DNA from: an uncultured Eubacteriales bacterium
GTDB lineage: Bacteria; Bacillota; Clostridia; Oscillospirales; Oscillospiraceae
Direction: 5' to 3'
Assembly: GCA_900546485.1 (NCBI GenBank)
Contig: URDK01000003.1
Span: 7,137-71,136 of the forward strand
DNA length: 64,000 nt
The notes under the pieces were generated by a model, which saw nothing but the letters and a program-made list of their open reading frames with translations, searched no databases and was not told the DNA's origin. Within the stretch, counting starts at the first letter, position 1, and every line of letters begins with the position of its first letter. This document shows, piece by piece, positions 35,454 through 44,159 of this stretch. Position numbers and translations under genes: made by a program.

Positions 35454-36635
35454 TCAGCCAAATTCTTTGAACAAGCGCTCATTGTCCGCGCCGATGGACT
35501 TGCTCTGAGCGGCGTAGTTCTGAATACCTATGCTCTCCATATATATCGGAATCTGCGGCTGATAATAGTGCTTACCGCTTTCATAGGTATACTCGCCGAT
35601 ATAACCGTTGGCGAGGCACTGGTCAAGCTGTTCCTGCTCAACATATTTGTCGCCGATGCCCCTAAGGATGGTGCAAGGCACATTACCGGCCTGAAGGACG
35701 CTCATTATTTCCTCTGCCGTCTTCTTTTTGGCGCTTTCAATGCAGCGAGACACTATAATAGCGCAGTTGCCGTCAACGTTGAGTGCGGGTCTGGTATTGA
35801 CGCGAGGATCATCAAGAAGGTCCTCTATATCAAAGGCCTTGCAGAACACAGGCAGATATCTCTCATATTCATTTACAAATATCTGCACGAACTTTCCGTC
35901 CTTAGTTTCAAAGGCCTGGCCCATCGGGCTCTGGGTATAGCGGTTGCGGGGCCAGGGATTATAGTACTGAGTGCCCGAATTGATCGCGCCGGTCACCCAG
36001 TTGCCGGTGCCGTAGAGCGAAGTGGACACATAATCGCCCTTGCCGGTGCGCGTGCGGGTATAGAGCGCCGTCATTATACCCGCAAACAGGGGCATACCGG
36101 TCGTGAGGTCACCCATACCGGTAGGCGGGCAAATAGGCGAATCATCGGGCGAAAGCCTGAGATCGGATATGAGACCGTTCATGGCGAAGAAAGCCACTGC
36201 GTCAAGGCCGGGAGCAGCGGACAGGGGGCCATCCTTGCAGCCGTAGCCTGTGACATGAGCCATGATCAGGCCGGGATACTTGACCTTGAGCGTATCCCAA
36301 TCAATATGGTGCTTTTTGAGACCGCCGAGGCGCATGCTGGTCAGGAAAACATCCGCTTTGCTCAGCATGTTGTCCAATACTTTTATATGCTCGGGGTCAT
36401 TGAGGTCCATGGACATGAATTCTTTTCCGCCATTAAAGAGGTCAAACGAGGGATTCTCATTATCAGAAATCGGCATACCGCAAGTGCGTCCCCAGTAGCG
36501 GACGGAGTCGCCGGTCTTGCCGGTTTCAATTTTAATTACCCTGGCGCCAAGGCAGCGCAGGAATTCACCCGCTGACGGAGCAGCCCAATATGTAGTGAGT
36601 TCGACGACGAGCAAGCCTTCAAGTGGTTTGTTCAT
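35454..36635 (-). CDS. Family III CoA transferase 4
   Basis: The 393-residue transferase has KPLEGLLVVELTTYWAAPSA at the N-terminus, RVIKIETGK, and catalytic Asp145 in APGLDAVAFFAMNG. It is the module-2 paralogue of the transferase at 25123. It is divergent from ligase 2 across a 401-bp region that contains a TGTGCCC-type element, the same layout as module 1. A GGAGG ribosome site precedes the ATG. It probably uses the same class of acid as its paralogue. Confidence 0.87.
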   Translation of the reverse strand: MNKPLEGLLVVELTTYWAAPSAGEFLRCLGARVIKIETGKTGDSVRYWGRTCGMPISDNENPSFDLFNGGKEFMSMDLNDPEHIKVLDNMLSKADVFLTSMRLGGLKKHHIDWDTLKVKYPGLIMAHVTGYGCKDGPLSAAPGLDAVAFFAMNGLISDLRLSPDDSPICPPTGMGDLTTGMPLFAGIMTALYTRTRTGKGDYVSTSLYGTGNWVTGAINSGTQYYNPWPRNRYTQSPMGQAFETKDGKFVQIFVNEYERYLPVFCKAFDIEDLLDDPRVNTRPALNVDGNCAIIVSRCIESAKKKTAEEIMSVLQAGNVPCTILRGIGDKYVEQEQLDQCLANGYIGEYTYESGKHYYQPQIPIYMESIGIQNYAAQSKSIGADNERLFKEFG

Positions 36636-37036
36636 TTATTCAGCCTCCATAGATGAATTACACCAGATCTCCACGGCTTTCTGCATTTTGCCCAGATCAG
36701 TTTGCGGCGGCTTCAATTGCTGTACATACTGTACCAAATCTACACTCATTGTGCACAGTGAGTATATTCCATCCAGATGAACAGCACACAAGACTATCCA
36801 GCAAATGGCACGCCTGAGGCATATCTGTTGTTGATATTTGTAATTATAAGTTATGTAATTTCTACATTAAACATCATTATGCCCAAATTGTCGTGAATTT
36901 ATTTACAAACTTTTCGTATCAAGTATCCTCGCAATCAAAAAAAGCTGCGTGCTTTAATTGCGATAAGCAAAACTGTCTGCCTGAGTCAAATTGCATTTTT
37001 TCAAGGCAAGCAGCGTTATTGGGAGGGACTTTAATC
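36636..37036. promoter_or_regulatory. 401-bp divergent control region of module 2
   Basis: The region separates transferase 4 and ligase 2. A good copy of the shared element, TATGCCCAAATTGTCG, is at 36878-36893. A TGTGCACA-type palindrome lies near 36750. The stretch 36893-37036 is open in frame with the ligase, but its residues do not resemble ligase sequence and the true start has its own ribosome site. Confidence 0.5.
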
Positions 37037-38581
37037 ATGAATGTCAGAAAGGTATTTGCCAAGAACACAGGCTTTGGTCAAATCATTGATGGCCCCATCG
37101 AGAAGAGCCCGGAACGCGAGGCCATCGTCTTCGGAAACTGGCGGATTACATATGGCGAATTCGGAAGCCTGATATATAAGACTGCACACATGATGCTGTC
37201 CGAGGGAATCCGCAAAGGCGATACTGTTGCCATAATTTCAAGGAACTGCCCGGAGTATCTCATTGCCGAATTTGCAATGTACAAGCTCGGCGTAATACCT
37301 GTAAAAATCAACTGGCGCCTTACTCCCGGAGAAATTGAAAGCCTGCTTGACATGAATCAGGTACGCTATGCCTTCATGAAAATCGAAAAGCCTGAGTGGG
37401 GACAGCAGCTCATGGAGCACTACGGCAGCCGTCTCAAGTTCTTTATTTTTGAAGACGGACGCAGCCGCTCCTCGCTGTATGATATGGTCGAGGGCCAGCC
37501 GGACACGCCCGTCGAAACTGAGCTGGCTGACGACGAGCCCTCGTGCCATGTTCATACAAGCGGAACGACCGGGAAAGCCAAGGGCGTTGTATACACCCAC
37601 GGCAGCATGTTGAATCTTATAGAGACAGTCCGTGGAATGTACGGATACGAGGAAGGTCAACGATATCAATTCATCGCTCAGCTGTTCCATTCTGCCGCAA
37701 TAGGGGCGCACCTTTCTCTGTGCACCGGCGGTACGATCATTCTTATGGCTCAGTTCTCCGTTACAAATTATATGCAGAGCCTCGTCCGCGAAAAGGTAAC
37801 GGCGATAAGCGTGGTTCCCACTGTGCTGAAGTGGATACTCGATGAAATGGACCGGAATCATTACGATCTGAGCAATATTTCAGTCGTCAGATATTCGACC
37901 TGCCCCATTCCGGCCGTATTGCTCGCCAGAGCCGTAGACAAGCTTCACTGCCGTTTTTATCAGTCCTATGGAATGACGGAGATGGGCAGCATCGTTACAA
38001 CGCTGCAGCCTGAAGATCACCTTTCATCCCGTGCATCCAAGCTGTCCACCGTTGGCCGGCCGATTCCGGGAGCAGAGGTGAAAATAGTCGATGAAGATGG
38101 CAAAGAGTGCGCGGTGGGCGAAACCGGTGAGATAGTAGTAAAAGCTCCTGGGAAGATGCTTGGCTATCTTTCAAGGCCGGATCTCAACGCCAAGGCCTTT
38201 ACTGACGGCTGGTATCACACCAGGGATATGGGCTTCCTTGACGAGGACGGTTATCTTACCATTTCCGGGCGTGCGGATGATCTGATCATATCCGGCGGTG
38301 AAAACATCTATCCGGGCGAAGTGACAAATGTGATCATGCGTTTGAACGAGGATGTATCCGAAGTGGCGGTATATGGTGTCCCCGATGATACGTGGGGTGA
38401 ACATGTCAAGGCCAGTGTGGTGCTTACACCTGAAAGCAAGCTCACAGCGGAAGAGCTCAAGGCTTTTTGCAAAGCCAATATGCCTTCTTTCCGCGTACCT
38501 AAGGAAATTGAGTTTCTGAGCAGTCTGCCCAAGAATCCGTCCGGCAAAGTGCTTATTAGCGAGCTCAAAAAGCGCGGCTGA
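37037..38581 (+). CDS. Acyl-CoA ligase 2 (AMP-forming, ANL superfamily)
   Basis: The 514-residue ligase has the phosphate loop HTSGTTGKAKGVV, YQSYGMTEM, the ribose Asp in WYHTRDMGFLD, the hinge GRADDLIISGGENIYPGEV, and the C-terminal Lys in PKNPSGKVLIS. It is the same length as ligase 1 and matches it over the whole protein. Here the loop has Ala for Pro but keeps the Gly that ligase 1 has lost. ATG 37037 has a GGGAGGGA ribosome site. The flavoprotein gene at 38789 follows on the same strand. The two ligases may activate related acids or represent a backup copy. Confidence 0.9.
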   Translation: MNVRKVFAKNTGFGQIIDGPIEKSPEREAIVFGNWRITYGEFGSLIYKTAHMMLSEGIRKGDTVAIISRNCPEYLIAEFAMYKLGVIPVKINWRLTPGEIESLLDMNQVRYAFMKIEKPEWGQQLMEHYGSRLKFFIFEDGRSRSSLYDMVEGQPDTPVETELADDEPSCHVHTSGTTGKAKGVVYTHGSMLNLIETVRGMYGYEEGQRYQFIAQLFHSAAIGAHLSLCTGGTIILMAQFSVTNYMQSLVREKVTAISVVPTVLKWILDEMDRNHYDLSNISVVRYSTCPIPAVLLARAVDKLHCRFYQSYGMTEMGSIVTTLQPEDHLSSRASKLSTVGRPIPGAEVKIVDEDGKECAVGETGEIVVKAPGKMLGYLSRPDLNAKAFTDGWYHTRDMGFLDEDGYLTISGRADDLIISGGENIYPGEVTNVIMRLNEDVSEVAVYGVPDDTWGEHVKASVVLTPESKLTAEELKAFCKANMPSFRVPKEIEFLSSLPKNPSGKVLISELKKRG

Positions 38582-38788
38582 GCCCGGTTTTACTGATTTG
38601 CCAGCCTTTTACCTTAGGCTTATGCGCCCAAGGGCAAACAGCTTGCTTTGTACACATAATCCAAAACTGCCCTCGCACAGGACTTTGATATTTGGACTGT
38701 ATAATGTTGATATGCTTTAACGACTTTGATATTTTTTAGGTAAAGTCAAGACTCAGCAAATCAGAAAAATGACTGGAGGACATGAGTA

Positions 38789-39781
38789 ATGAAGACTAAG
38801 TTGACTGAAATGCTCGGCATTGAGTACCCCATAGTTCAGAGCGGCATGCAGTGGCTTGCCGTCCCTCAGCTGGCGGCGGCCGTCTGCAACGCCGGCGGTA
38901 TCGGCACCATCAACGTCACCTGCTGGCCCACTCTCGATGAGTTTGGCGACGCTCTGGACGAGATGAACAGCCTTACCAGCAAGCCCTACATCGTAAACAT
39001 CTCCCTCGCCCCCACGCAGCGTCTTGATGACGAGGAGATTCGGAAGACTATACGTCTCTGCGGTGAAAAGCACGTCGCCGCCATTGAGACTTCTGCCGAT
39101 GACCCCAGGGATTTCATTGCCGACATCAAGTCTGCCGGTATGCGCCATTTCCACAAGTGCCCCAACTACAAGGTTTCCAAGAGCATGGAGCGCAAGGGAC
39201 TTGACGGCGTCATAATCGCCGGATATGAGGTCGGCGGTCATCCGTCCGCCGACGGCGTCGGCACCTTTGTCATCGCCCGTCGCTGCGCTGCCGACATAAA
39301 CATCCCTGTTATCGCAGCTGGCGGCATAGCCGACGGCCATGGTCTCGCTGCGGCTCTCGCGCTGGGCGCTTCCGGCGTTGCCATGGGTACCCGCTTCGTC
39401 TGCGTTGACGAATGCCCCATCTCCAAGAATCATCAGCAGTGGGTAATGGACCACACCGAGAAGGACACCGTTCTCGCCCAGCGCACCATTGGCAGCATGA
39501 TGCGCGTCTCCAAGAACAATGCCTCACTTCTCGCGAATGAGATTGAGGAGCGCGGACTCAGGACCGGCGCCACTCCCGAGCAGATACTCCGCGAGCAGAT
39601 GCCGGTCATCACCGGACAGAAGACCCGCAAGTCCTTCATCGACGGCAACGTCGACAGCGCCATTTTCTGCGCTGGCATGGACATGGGCCTCATCAACGAC
39701 GTCGTACCTGTAAAGGTGCTGCTTGACCGTATGGTCAAGGAAGCTGAAGAGGACATTGACGCCATCAAGGCCATGTTCTGA
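38789..39781 (+). CDS. FabK/nitronate-monooxygenase-like FMN protein 3
   Basis: The 330-residue flavoprotein has EYPIVQSGMQWLAVPQLAAA at the N-terminus, GGIGTI, the AGYEVGGHPSADG loop and the FMN-phosphate segment IPVIAAGGIADGHGLAAALALG ending in GTRFVCVDE. It is the module-2 counterpart of flavoprotein 1 (22217). A CTGGAGGAC ribosome site precedes the ATG. It is the last gene of the acyl-CoA cluster and ends at a strong terminator. The role is likely reduction of an unsaturated acyl thioester; nitroalkane oxidation is the alternative. Confidence 0.82.
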   Translation: MKTKLTEMLGIEYPIVQSGMQWLAVPQLAAAVCNAGGIGTINVTCWPTLDEFGDALDEMNSLTSKPYIVNISLAPTQRLDDEEIRKTIRLCGEKHVAAIETSADDPRDFIADIKSAGMRHFHKCPNYKVSKSMERKGLDGVIIAGYEVGGHPSADGVGTFVIARRCAADINIPVIAAGGIADGHGLAAALALGASGVAMGTRFVCVDECPISKNHQQWVMDHTEKDTVLAQRTIGSMMRVSKNNASLLANEIEERGLRTGATPEQILREQMPVITGQKTRKSFIDGNVDSAIFCAGMDMGLINDVVPVKVLLDRMVKEAEEDIDAIKAMF

Positions 39782-39805
39782 TTCTATAAGCGGCTAAACC
39801 TTCAA

Positions 39806-39845
39806 AAGGCGGTATCTCAAGGCACAAACCTTGAGATACCGCCTT
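39806..39845 (+). terminator. Rho-independent terminator
   Basis: A perfect 17-bp stem (39806-39822 with 39829-39845) with a 6-nt loop closes the acyl-CoA cluster. Confidence 0.88.
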
Positions 39846-39920
39846 CAACCTATATATGTTCAGGCCTTTGGGAACACCTGCCGCACTGATCCCAGCTGCT
39901 TACGCCTGTTGTTTCGTATA

Positions 39921-39949
39921 TTGACATTGTGCCGATATGGGCATTAATA
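39921..39949 (+). promoter_or_regulatory. Promoter of the GNAT gene
   Basis: TTGACA (39921-39926), a 17-bp spacer and TTAATA (39944-39949) lie about 34 bp upstream of the ATG. Confidence 0.65.
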
Positions 39950-39982
39950 TGTGGTGCAGAATAAACTCATGCAGGTGATGAT

Positions 39983-40426
39983 ATGACTATAATTCCTGTC
40001 CGGCATGCGAAGAAGATTTATCTGCCGCTCCTTCTGCTCGCGGATGAGCAGGAGGACATGATAGACAGATATCTGGAACGCGGGGACATGTATGTTCTTG
40101 ATGACGACGGGATCAAGGCTGAGTGTGTTGTCACTGATGAAGGCAGCGGCATACTTGAGCTTAAAAATATCGCCGTATGCCCCGAGTCACAGAGGCGAGG
40201 ATACGGAAAAGCACTCATTGATTTTATTGAGCGCAAATATTCTGGCTGTTTCTCAGTATTGCAGGTTGGTACAGGCGACAGCCCACTTACTATCCCCTTC
40301 TATGAAAAATGCGGCTTTGTCCGCTCCCACACTGTGAGAGACTTCTTCATAGCCAACTACGACCATCCCATATACGAAAACGGCATTCAGCTCAGGGACA
40401 TGGTCTATCTGAGCAAACCGATTTAA
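39983..40426 (+). CDS. GNAT-family N-acetyltransferase
   Basis: The 147-residue protein has the complete GNAT core. Strand 4 and motif A are LELKNIAVCPESQRRGYGKAL (split here as LELKNIAV, then the acetyl-CoA loop QRRGYGKAL), and the C-terminal signature is PFYEKCGFVRSH. It acetylates an unknown amine. It is the last chromosomal gene before the tRNA attachment site and has its own promoter; its transcript probably ends at the terminator shared with the tRNA. Confidence 0.88.
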   Translation: MTIIPVRHAKKIYLPLLLLADEQEDMIDRYLERGDMYVLDDDGIKAECVVTDEGSGILELKNIAVCPESQRRGYGKALIDFIERKYSGCFSVLQVGTGDSPLTIPFYEKCGFVRSHTVRDFFIANYDHPIYENGIQLRDMVYLSKPI

Positions 40427-40450
40427 CGACGCATACCATAATTAAATGCA

Positions 40451-40528
40451 AAAGAAAAAGCCTTGAAACTTTCGTTTCAAGGCTTTTTACCTGGTGGAGA
40501 TAAGCGGGATCGAACCGCTGACCTCTTG
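40451..40528. repeat. Left attachment-site direct repeat
   Basis: Identical to 63923-64000 except for the hairpin loop (TTTC here, AAAA there). It covers the terminator and the tRNA 3' end. Identity may extend further right, but the partner leaves the window. Confidence 0.9.
40455..40488. terminator. Terminator shared by GNAT gene and tRNA remnant
   Basis: A perfect 15-bp stem (40455-40469 with 40474-40488) with loop TTTC. The same hairpin with loop AAAA recurs at the right end of the element (63927-63960), so it is part of the duplicated attachment region. Confidence 0.9.
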
Positions 40529-40536
40529 AATGCCAT
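40492..40536 (-). tRNA. tRNA-Ala(GGC) 3' fragment at the left element end
   Basis: The minus strand reads from the anticodon loop (TGGCAT) through anticodon stem, variable loop AGGTC, T-arm AGCGGTTCGATCCCGCT, acceptor strand TATCTCC, A and CCA. U70 in the acceptor would pair with G3, the alanine identity mark. The 5' half is absent: sequence diverges at 40537. It is therefore not a functional gene but the remnant left at the far attachment site. The break lies in the anticodon arm, as is common for tyrosine integrases. Confidence 0.85.
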
Positions 40537-40649
40537 AGTCACGTTTTGAGAATTTCCGAACATATAATCATACATAATAGACGTATTTGCAAAATATGAT
40601 AAAATTTCTGCACATTTTGTGATAATAGGTATACCAGAATCAAACCTGG

Positions 40650-40672
40650 TTCTGGTACGCATTCTGGTACGC
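40650..40672 (+). repeat. Left arm-type repeats
   Basis: Two tandem TTCTGGTACGC units (40650-40660, 40662-40672), 12 bp apart, match the right-end array at 63856-63888. A diverged inverted copy (ATACCAGAAT) is near 40630. They are likely integrase arm-binding sites. Confidence 0.6.
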
Positions 40673-40708
40673 CCGGCCCTGCTTGCGGGCCGGGAGAAAG
40701 GAGCGTGA

Positions 40709-40837
40709 ATGAGAAAGCTGATATCATGCGAATTCAACATTGATACAGCCTGTGTTGAGCTGCGGTATGCCGACGGTGAGGCAATCAGCATCTACACTCC
40801 CGGCATCGAGGACAGCTTCGATACCACTGGTGCTTGA
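40709..40837 (+). CDS. Small conserved mobile-element protein (DUF6061-like), probably truncated
   Basis: The 42-residue frame begins MRKLISCEFNIDTACVELRY and has a full AAAGGAG ribosome site. Its beginning resembles a small protein common on Clostridia integrative elements (DUF6061-like), usually longer. After the stop, the +1 frame gives TLEQYLREAAGTYGL, which may be a continuation lost to a frameshift or the end of another element gene. A hairpin at 40900-40924 follows. The family assignment is from memory of the N-terminal pattern and is tentative. Confidence 0.45.
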   Translation: MRKLISCEFNIDTACVELRYADGEAISIYTPGIEDSFDTTGA

Positions 40838-40899
40838 GTGAACATTGGAGCAGTATCTGCGTGAAGCAGCAGGAACGTATGGGCTGAAGGTAAAGAACG

Positions 40900-40924
40900 A
40901 AAAGGTCGCGATATGCGACCTTTT
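40900..40924 (+). terminator. Hairpin terminator
   Basis: A 10-bp stem (40900-40909 with 40915-40924) with loop GATAT and T-rich tail. A similar AAAGGTCG/CGACCTTT hairpin is at 61017-61039 near the other end of the element. Confidence 0.7.
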
Positions 40925-40998
40925 CGTTTTGGCAATAGTATTGTTAATCTCGACACTTATCATTTGTAAATCATTGCTCGGGTTAGCAGTCTTGCGGT

Positions 40999-42657
40999 CT
41001 AACTAATCTGTACCTCGCTGCGCACAACTCGCGCCTCCCATGGGCGAAGGACTTGGGACTCTCCGGCGCCGGCGTAGTTGCATATCAGACACTCACCAAG
41101 CGCGGATTCCGGCTCCGGCAGAGGCACGGTTTCGGACGAGAAATTGCAGAGAACGGTGAGCTTTTCGCCCTCGTACGCGCGCTCATACGCAAATATCCGC
41201 TCATCATCCGGCCAGAGCAGCCTGAAGGTGCCTTCACGTACGGTGCGGCTCTCCTTCCGGAGCCTAAGCGCCCGCCTGTAAAAGTGGTATACGGAGTCCT
41301 CATCCGCCAGCTCTCTTTCAGCGTTTACGGCACGCCAGCTGTGGCCGAGGCTTATCCAGGGGTCGCTGGAGGTGAACCCGGCGCAGGCGCCGCTGCTCCA
41401 CTGCATGGGGGTCCGCGCGTTGTCCCGGCTGGTGCGCGCAAGGTAGCGGAGCATTGTGCGCTTGTCCAGAGCGCCGCTGTCTACAAGGTCTCTGTAAGCA
41501 TTCAGGCTCTCCACGTCGCGGTACTGCCCGATGTCGGAGAAGCCGGCGTTGGTCATGCCGAGCTCGTCTCCCTGATATATGTAAGGCGTCCCCTGCATGA
41601 AATAAAGGCAGGTGCATAGCATTTTTGCCGACAGCGCCCTGAATTCAGGCAGTTCGCAGCCGAACTTCGACACGGCCCGGGGCTGGTCGTGGTTGCCCCA
41701 GAAAAGGCTGTTCCAGGCCCGGCCGTAGAGCCCGGTCTGCCACTTCTCGAACACCCGCTTGAGCGCCGGAAGCGGAGTTCTGGCATCGGTCCACTTCCCA
41801 AACCTGCCGTCTGTGAGGCCGGTGTGTTCAAAGTGAAAGACCATGTTCAGCTCCCCGCGCCCTGCCCCGGCATATTCGAGCGCGGCGTCCACGGTCAAAT
41901 TGGGGCACTCGCCAACGGTCATTATGTCGTACTTTGAAAGCACCTCGGAATTCATTTCACGCAGATACTCATGCACATGAGGGCCGTTCACGCAAAAGGG
42001 CGACAGATCCCCGCCGGGGCCGTCGGGAAGTTCGTCCGGCTTTGATATGAGGTTTATCACGTCCATCCGGAAACCGTCCACACCCTTGTTGAGCCACCAG
42101 CACATCATGTCGTATATCTCGCGCCTCAGCTCGGGGTTATTCCAGTTGAGGTCCGGCTGTTTCCGATGGAAAATGTGCAGATAGTATTCATCCGTCTCGG
42201 GGACATATTCCCAGGCCGGACCGCCGAACCATGAGCCCCAGTTGTTGGGGGGTGCGTCTCCACGGCCGCGGCGCCAGATGTAAAAATCGTGGTACCGGCT
42301 TTCTGCCGACTGCCTCGCGCTTTGAAACCACCTGTGTTCGTCCGAGCTGTGGTTCACCACCAGATCCATGACGAGGCGCATCCCGCGGAAATGCATCTGC
42401 GAGAGCAGCTCGTCAAAATCCGCCATCGTGCCAAAGTCGGGGTGTATTGCGCGGTAGTCGCTGATGTCATAGCCGTTGTCCGCGTTGGGCGAGGCATATA
42501 TCGGGCAGAGCCATATGACGTTTGCACCCAGATCGCGGATATAGTCGAGCCGGTTTATTATCCCCCGCAGGTCGCCGATGCCGTCGCCGTTTGAGTCCTG
42601 AAAGCTGCGTGGATATATCTGATAGACCACGGCGTCTTTCCACCAGTCACTTGTCAT
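40999..42657 (-). CDS. malL: GH13 oligo-1,6-glucosidase (alpha-glucosidase)
   Basis: The 552-residue cytoplasmic GH13 enzyme has WWKDAVVYQIYPRSFQDSNG at the N-terminus and all four conserved regions: DLVVNH, GFRMDV with nucleophile Asp199, VGE with acid Glu250, and NHD with Asp324. The residue after the nucleophile is Val200, as in oligo-1,6-glucosidase of Bacillus cereus; Val there is linked to alpha-1,6 specificity, Ala to alpha-1,4. Length (about 550) fits the family. The gene is the last of a minus-strand operon with the YesN/YesM pair and overlaps the regulator gene by 4 bp. It probably removes alpha-1,6 glucose from imported isomalto- or branched oligosaccharides. Confidence 0.92.
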   Translation of the reverse strand: MTSDWWKDAVVYQIYPRSFQDSNGDGIGDLRGIINRLDYIRDLGANVIWLCPIYASPNADNGYDISDYRAIHPDFGTMADFDELLSQMHFRGMRLVMDLVVNHSSDEHRWFQSARQSAESRYHDFYIWRRGRGDAPPNNWGSWFGGPAWEYVPETDEYYLHIFHRKQPDLNWNNPELRREIYDMMCWWLNKGVDGFRMDVINLISKPDELPDGPGGDLSPFCVNGPHVHEYLREMNSEVLSKYDIMTVGECPNLTVDAALEYAGAGRGELNMVFHFEHTGLTDGRFGKWTDARTPLPALKRVFEKWQTGLYGRAWNSLFWGNHDQPRAVSKFGCELPEFRALSAKMLCTCLYFMQGTPYIYQGDELGMTNAGFSDIGQYRDVESLNAYRDLVDSGALDKRTMLRYLARTSRDNARTPMQWSSGACAGFTSSDPWISLGHSWRAVNAERELADEDSVYHFYRRALRLRKESRTVREGTFRLLWPDDERIFAYERAYEGEKLTVLCNFSSETVPLPEPESALGECLICNYAGAGESQVLRPWEARVVRSEVQIS

Positions 42658-44159
42658 TCCCGGTCCTCCTTGAGAGAGTTCTTGTATTTTTTATAGCTGC
42701 TGGCGAAGTAATAGGGGTTTGAGTAGCCCACCAGCGAGGCGGTCTCCTTTTCCGAGCGCCCGCAGCGCTCTATGAGTTCCTCGGCCTTTTTCATCCTCAC
42801 GCGCAGAAGAAAGTCGGTAAATGTCGTTCCCGTCTGCTCCTTGAAGCTCCGGCTCAGATGGACGTAATTGATGTGGTATTGCTGCGATATCTGCATGAGA
42901 TTTATGTCGTCCATGTAGTGGGTCTCTATCAGCCGTATTATCTCCGGGACGAGGTCCGCCGTGGTGAGAGAGCGCTTTGCCTGTATCACATCCGAGACGA
43001 GCTCTAAGACGGTGCCGAGAAAGGCCTCCGCCTCTGCGGGCCACTCTATTCTGGCTATGCGGTCCATGTAGTTCTCGCCCAGCAAACCGCTTATGTTCAC
43101 GGCATAGCCGGCCTTGCCGCTGCACTGCTCGAGCATTATGGTGTGGTCGAGAAGCGACTTGCGGAGGTCGGCCGCACTTATATATTCGGCGGCATACACG
43201 GGCCTGATGAAGGAACTGCACAGTTCCGGTATGTTTTCCTTCCGGCCGTGGGCCAAAAACTCGCTCAGCTGCTGTTCGCTTGCGCGAGGCAGAGCCCGCG
43301 TGACGGAGGCCGGCTTGAGCCTGTCGTAATACATGACGGCGCCCAGGCCGCGGTGCAGGTATTTGGCAGAGTCCATGGCCTCCGCCAAAGACGCCCGGGC
43401 GTCTGCGCAGTCATGCTTCCCCGACACGCCGATCCGCACATCCCCGCCCGTCAGCTCTGTGCAGCGGGCGTGCAGGGTGCGGAATATGCCCTCGCAGTCC
43501 GCGCTTTCCGCGGCGGTGAAGTATTCCGGGACGAGCTGGAAGATGCAAAACGCCTGCCTCAGCCCGTGGAGCGGATATACCCTGGACTCAAACGTGAAAC
43601 CCGCCGCAAGAGTCTTGATCTCGGCCAGCAAGTTGTTCCCGCCGCGCTCGAGCACAATTGCGACAGCGATTATCCCGCCGGGCGGCAGCCCCGTGCCGGT
43701 ATCCGGCGCCGAACCGCCAAGCGCCGCGCGGCACAGCCGCGAAAACGGGTCCGACTGCCCGGGCCCGCTCCGCTTTTCCCGGAGGTGCGCAGCCGCCGAG
43801 GCCAGGAGCTCGTTCAGACGCTCCGGGTCCACGGGCTTGAGCAGATAGTCCGCAACGTGGGCATGTATCGCCTGTCGCATGTACTCGAAGTCCGAATATT
43901 CGCTCAGCACGATTATCTCGCAGTCCAGCCCCATGCTCTCTATGCTCTGGAGCATTTTCCGCCCGTCGCATACGGGCATCTTCATGTCGGTGAGGACGAT
44001 GTCGACAGGCCTGGAGCGCAGAAGCTCAAGCGCACGCGCCCCGTTGTCCGCTTCTCCAACCAGCTCAAGACCAAGCCGCTCCCAGTCTATGCTGCGTATG
44101 AGTCCGCGCCTTATCCACTCCTCGTCTTCGACAATGAGCACGCCGAACAACTGCCTCAC
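42654..44159 (-). CDS. YesN-type response regulator (REC + AraC HTH)
   Basis: The 501-residue regulator has an N-terminal receiver domain (LIVEDEEWIRRG acidic pair; phospho-acceptor Asp in LTDMKMPVCDG; Lys in YLLKPVD), a long central linker of about 230 residues, and a C-terminal AraC/XylS double HTH (INLMQISQQYHINYVHLSRSFK; TTFTDFLLRVRMKKAEELI). It is phosphorylated by the adjacent kinase and then should activate the sugar-uptake operon. The direct repeats at 46037-46067 are the likely target. Overlaps both neighbours by 4 bp. Confidence 0.92.
   Translation of the reverse strand: MRQLFGVLIVEDEEWIRRGLIRSIDWERLGLELVGEADNGARALELLRSRPVDIVLTDMKMPVCDGRKMLQSIESMGLDCEIIVLSEYSDFEYMRQAIHAHVADYLLKPVDPERLNELLASAAAHLREKRSGPGQSDPFSRLCRAALGGSAPDTGTGLPPGGIIAVAIVLERGGNNLLAEIKTLAAGFTFESRVYPLHGLRQAFCIFQLVPEYFTAAESADCEGIFRTLHARCTELTGGDVRIGVSGKHDCADARASLAEAMDSAKYLHRGLGAVMYYDRLKPASVTRALPRASEQQLSEFLAHGRKENIPELCSSFIRPVYAAEYISAADLRKSLLDHTIMLEQCSGKAGYAVNISGLLGENYMDRIARIEWPAEAEAFLGTVLELVSDVIQAKRSLTTADLVPEIIRLIETHYMDDINLMQISQQYHINYVHLSRSFKEQTGTTFTDFLLRVRMKKAEELIERCGRSEKETASLVGYSNPYYFASSYKKYKNSLKEDRE

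Noticed and set aside
36893..37036. Extended N-terminus of ligase 2 (start at 36893)
   Set aside because: The extra 48 residues are not found in ligase 1 or in the family, and ATG 37037 has a full ribosome site.
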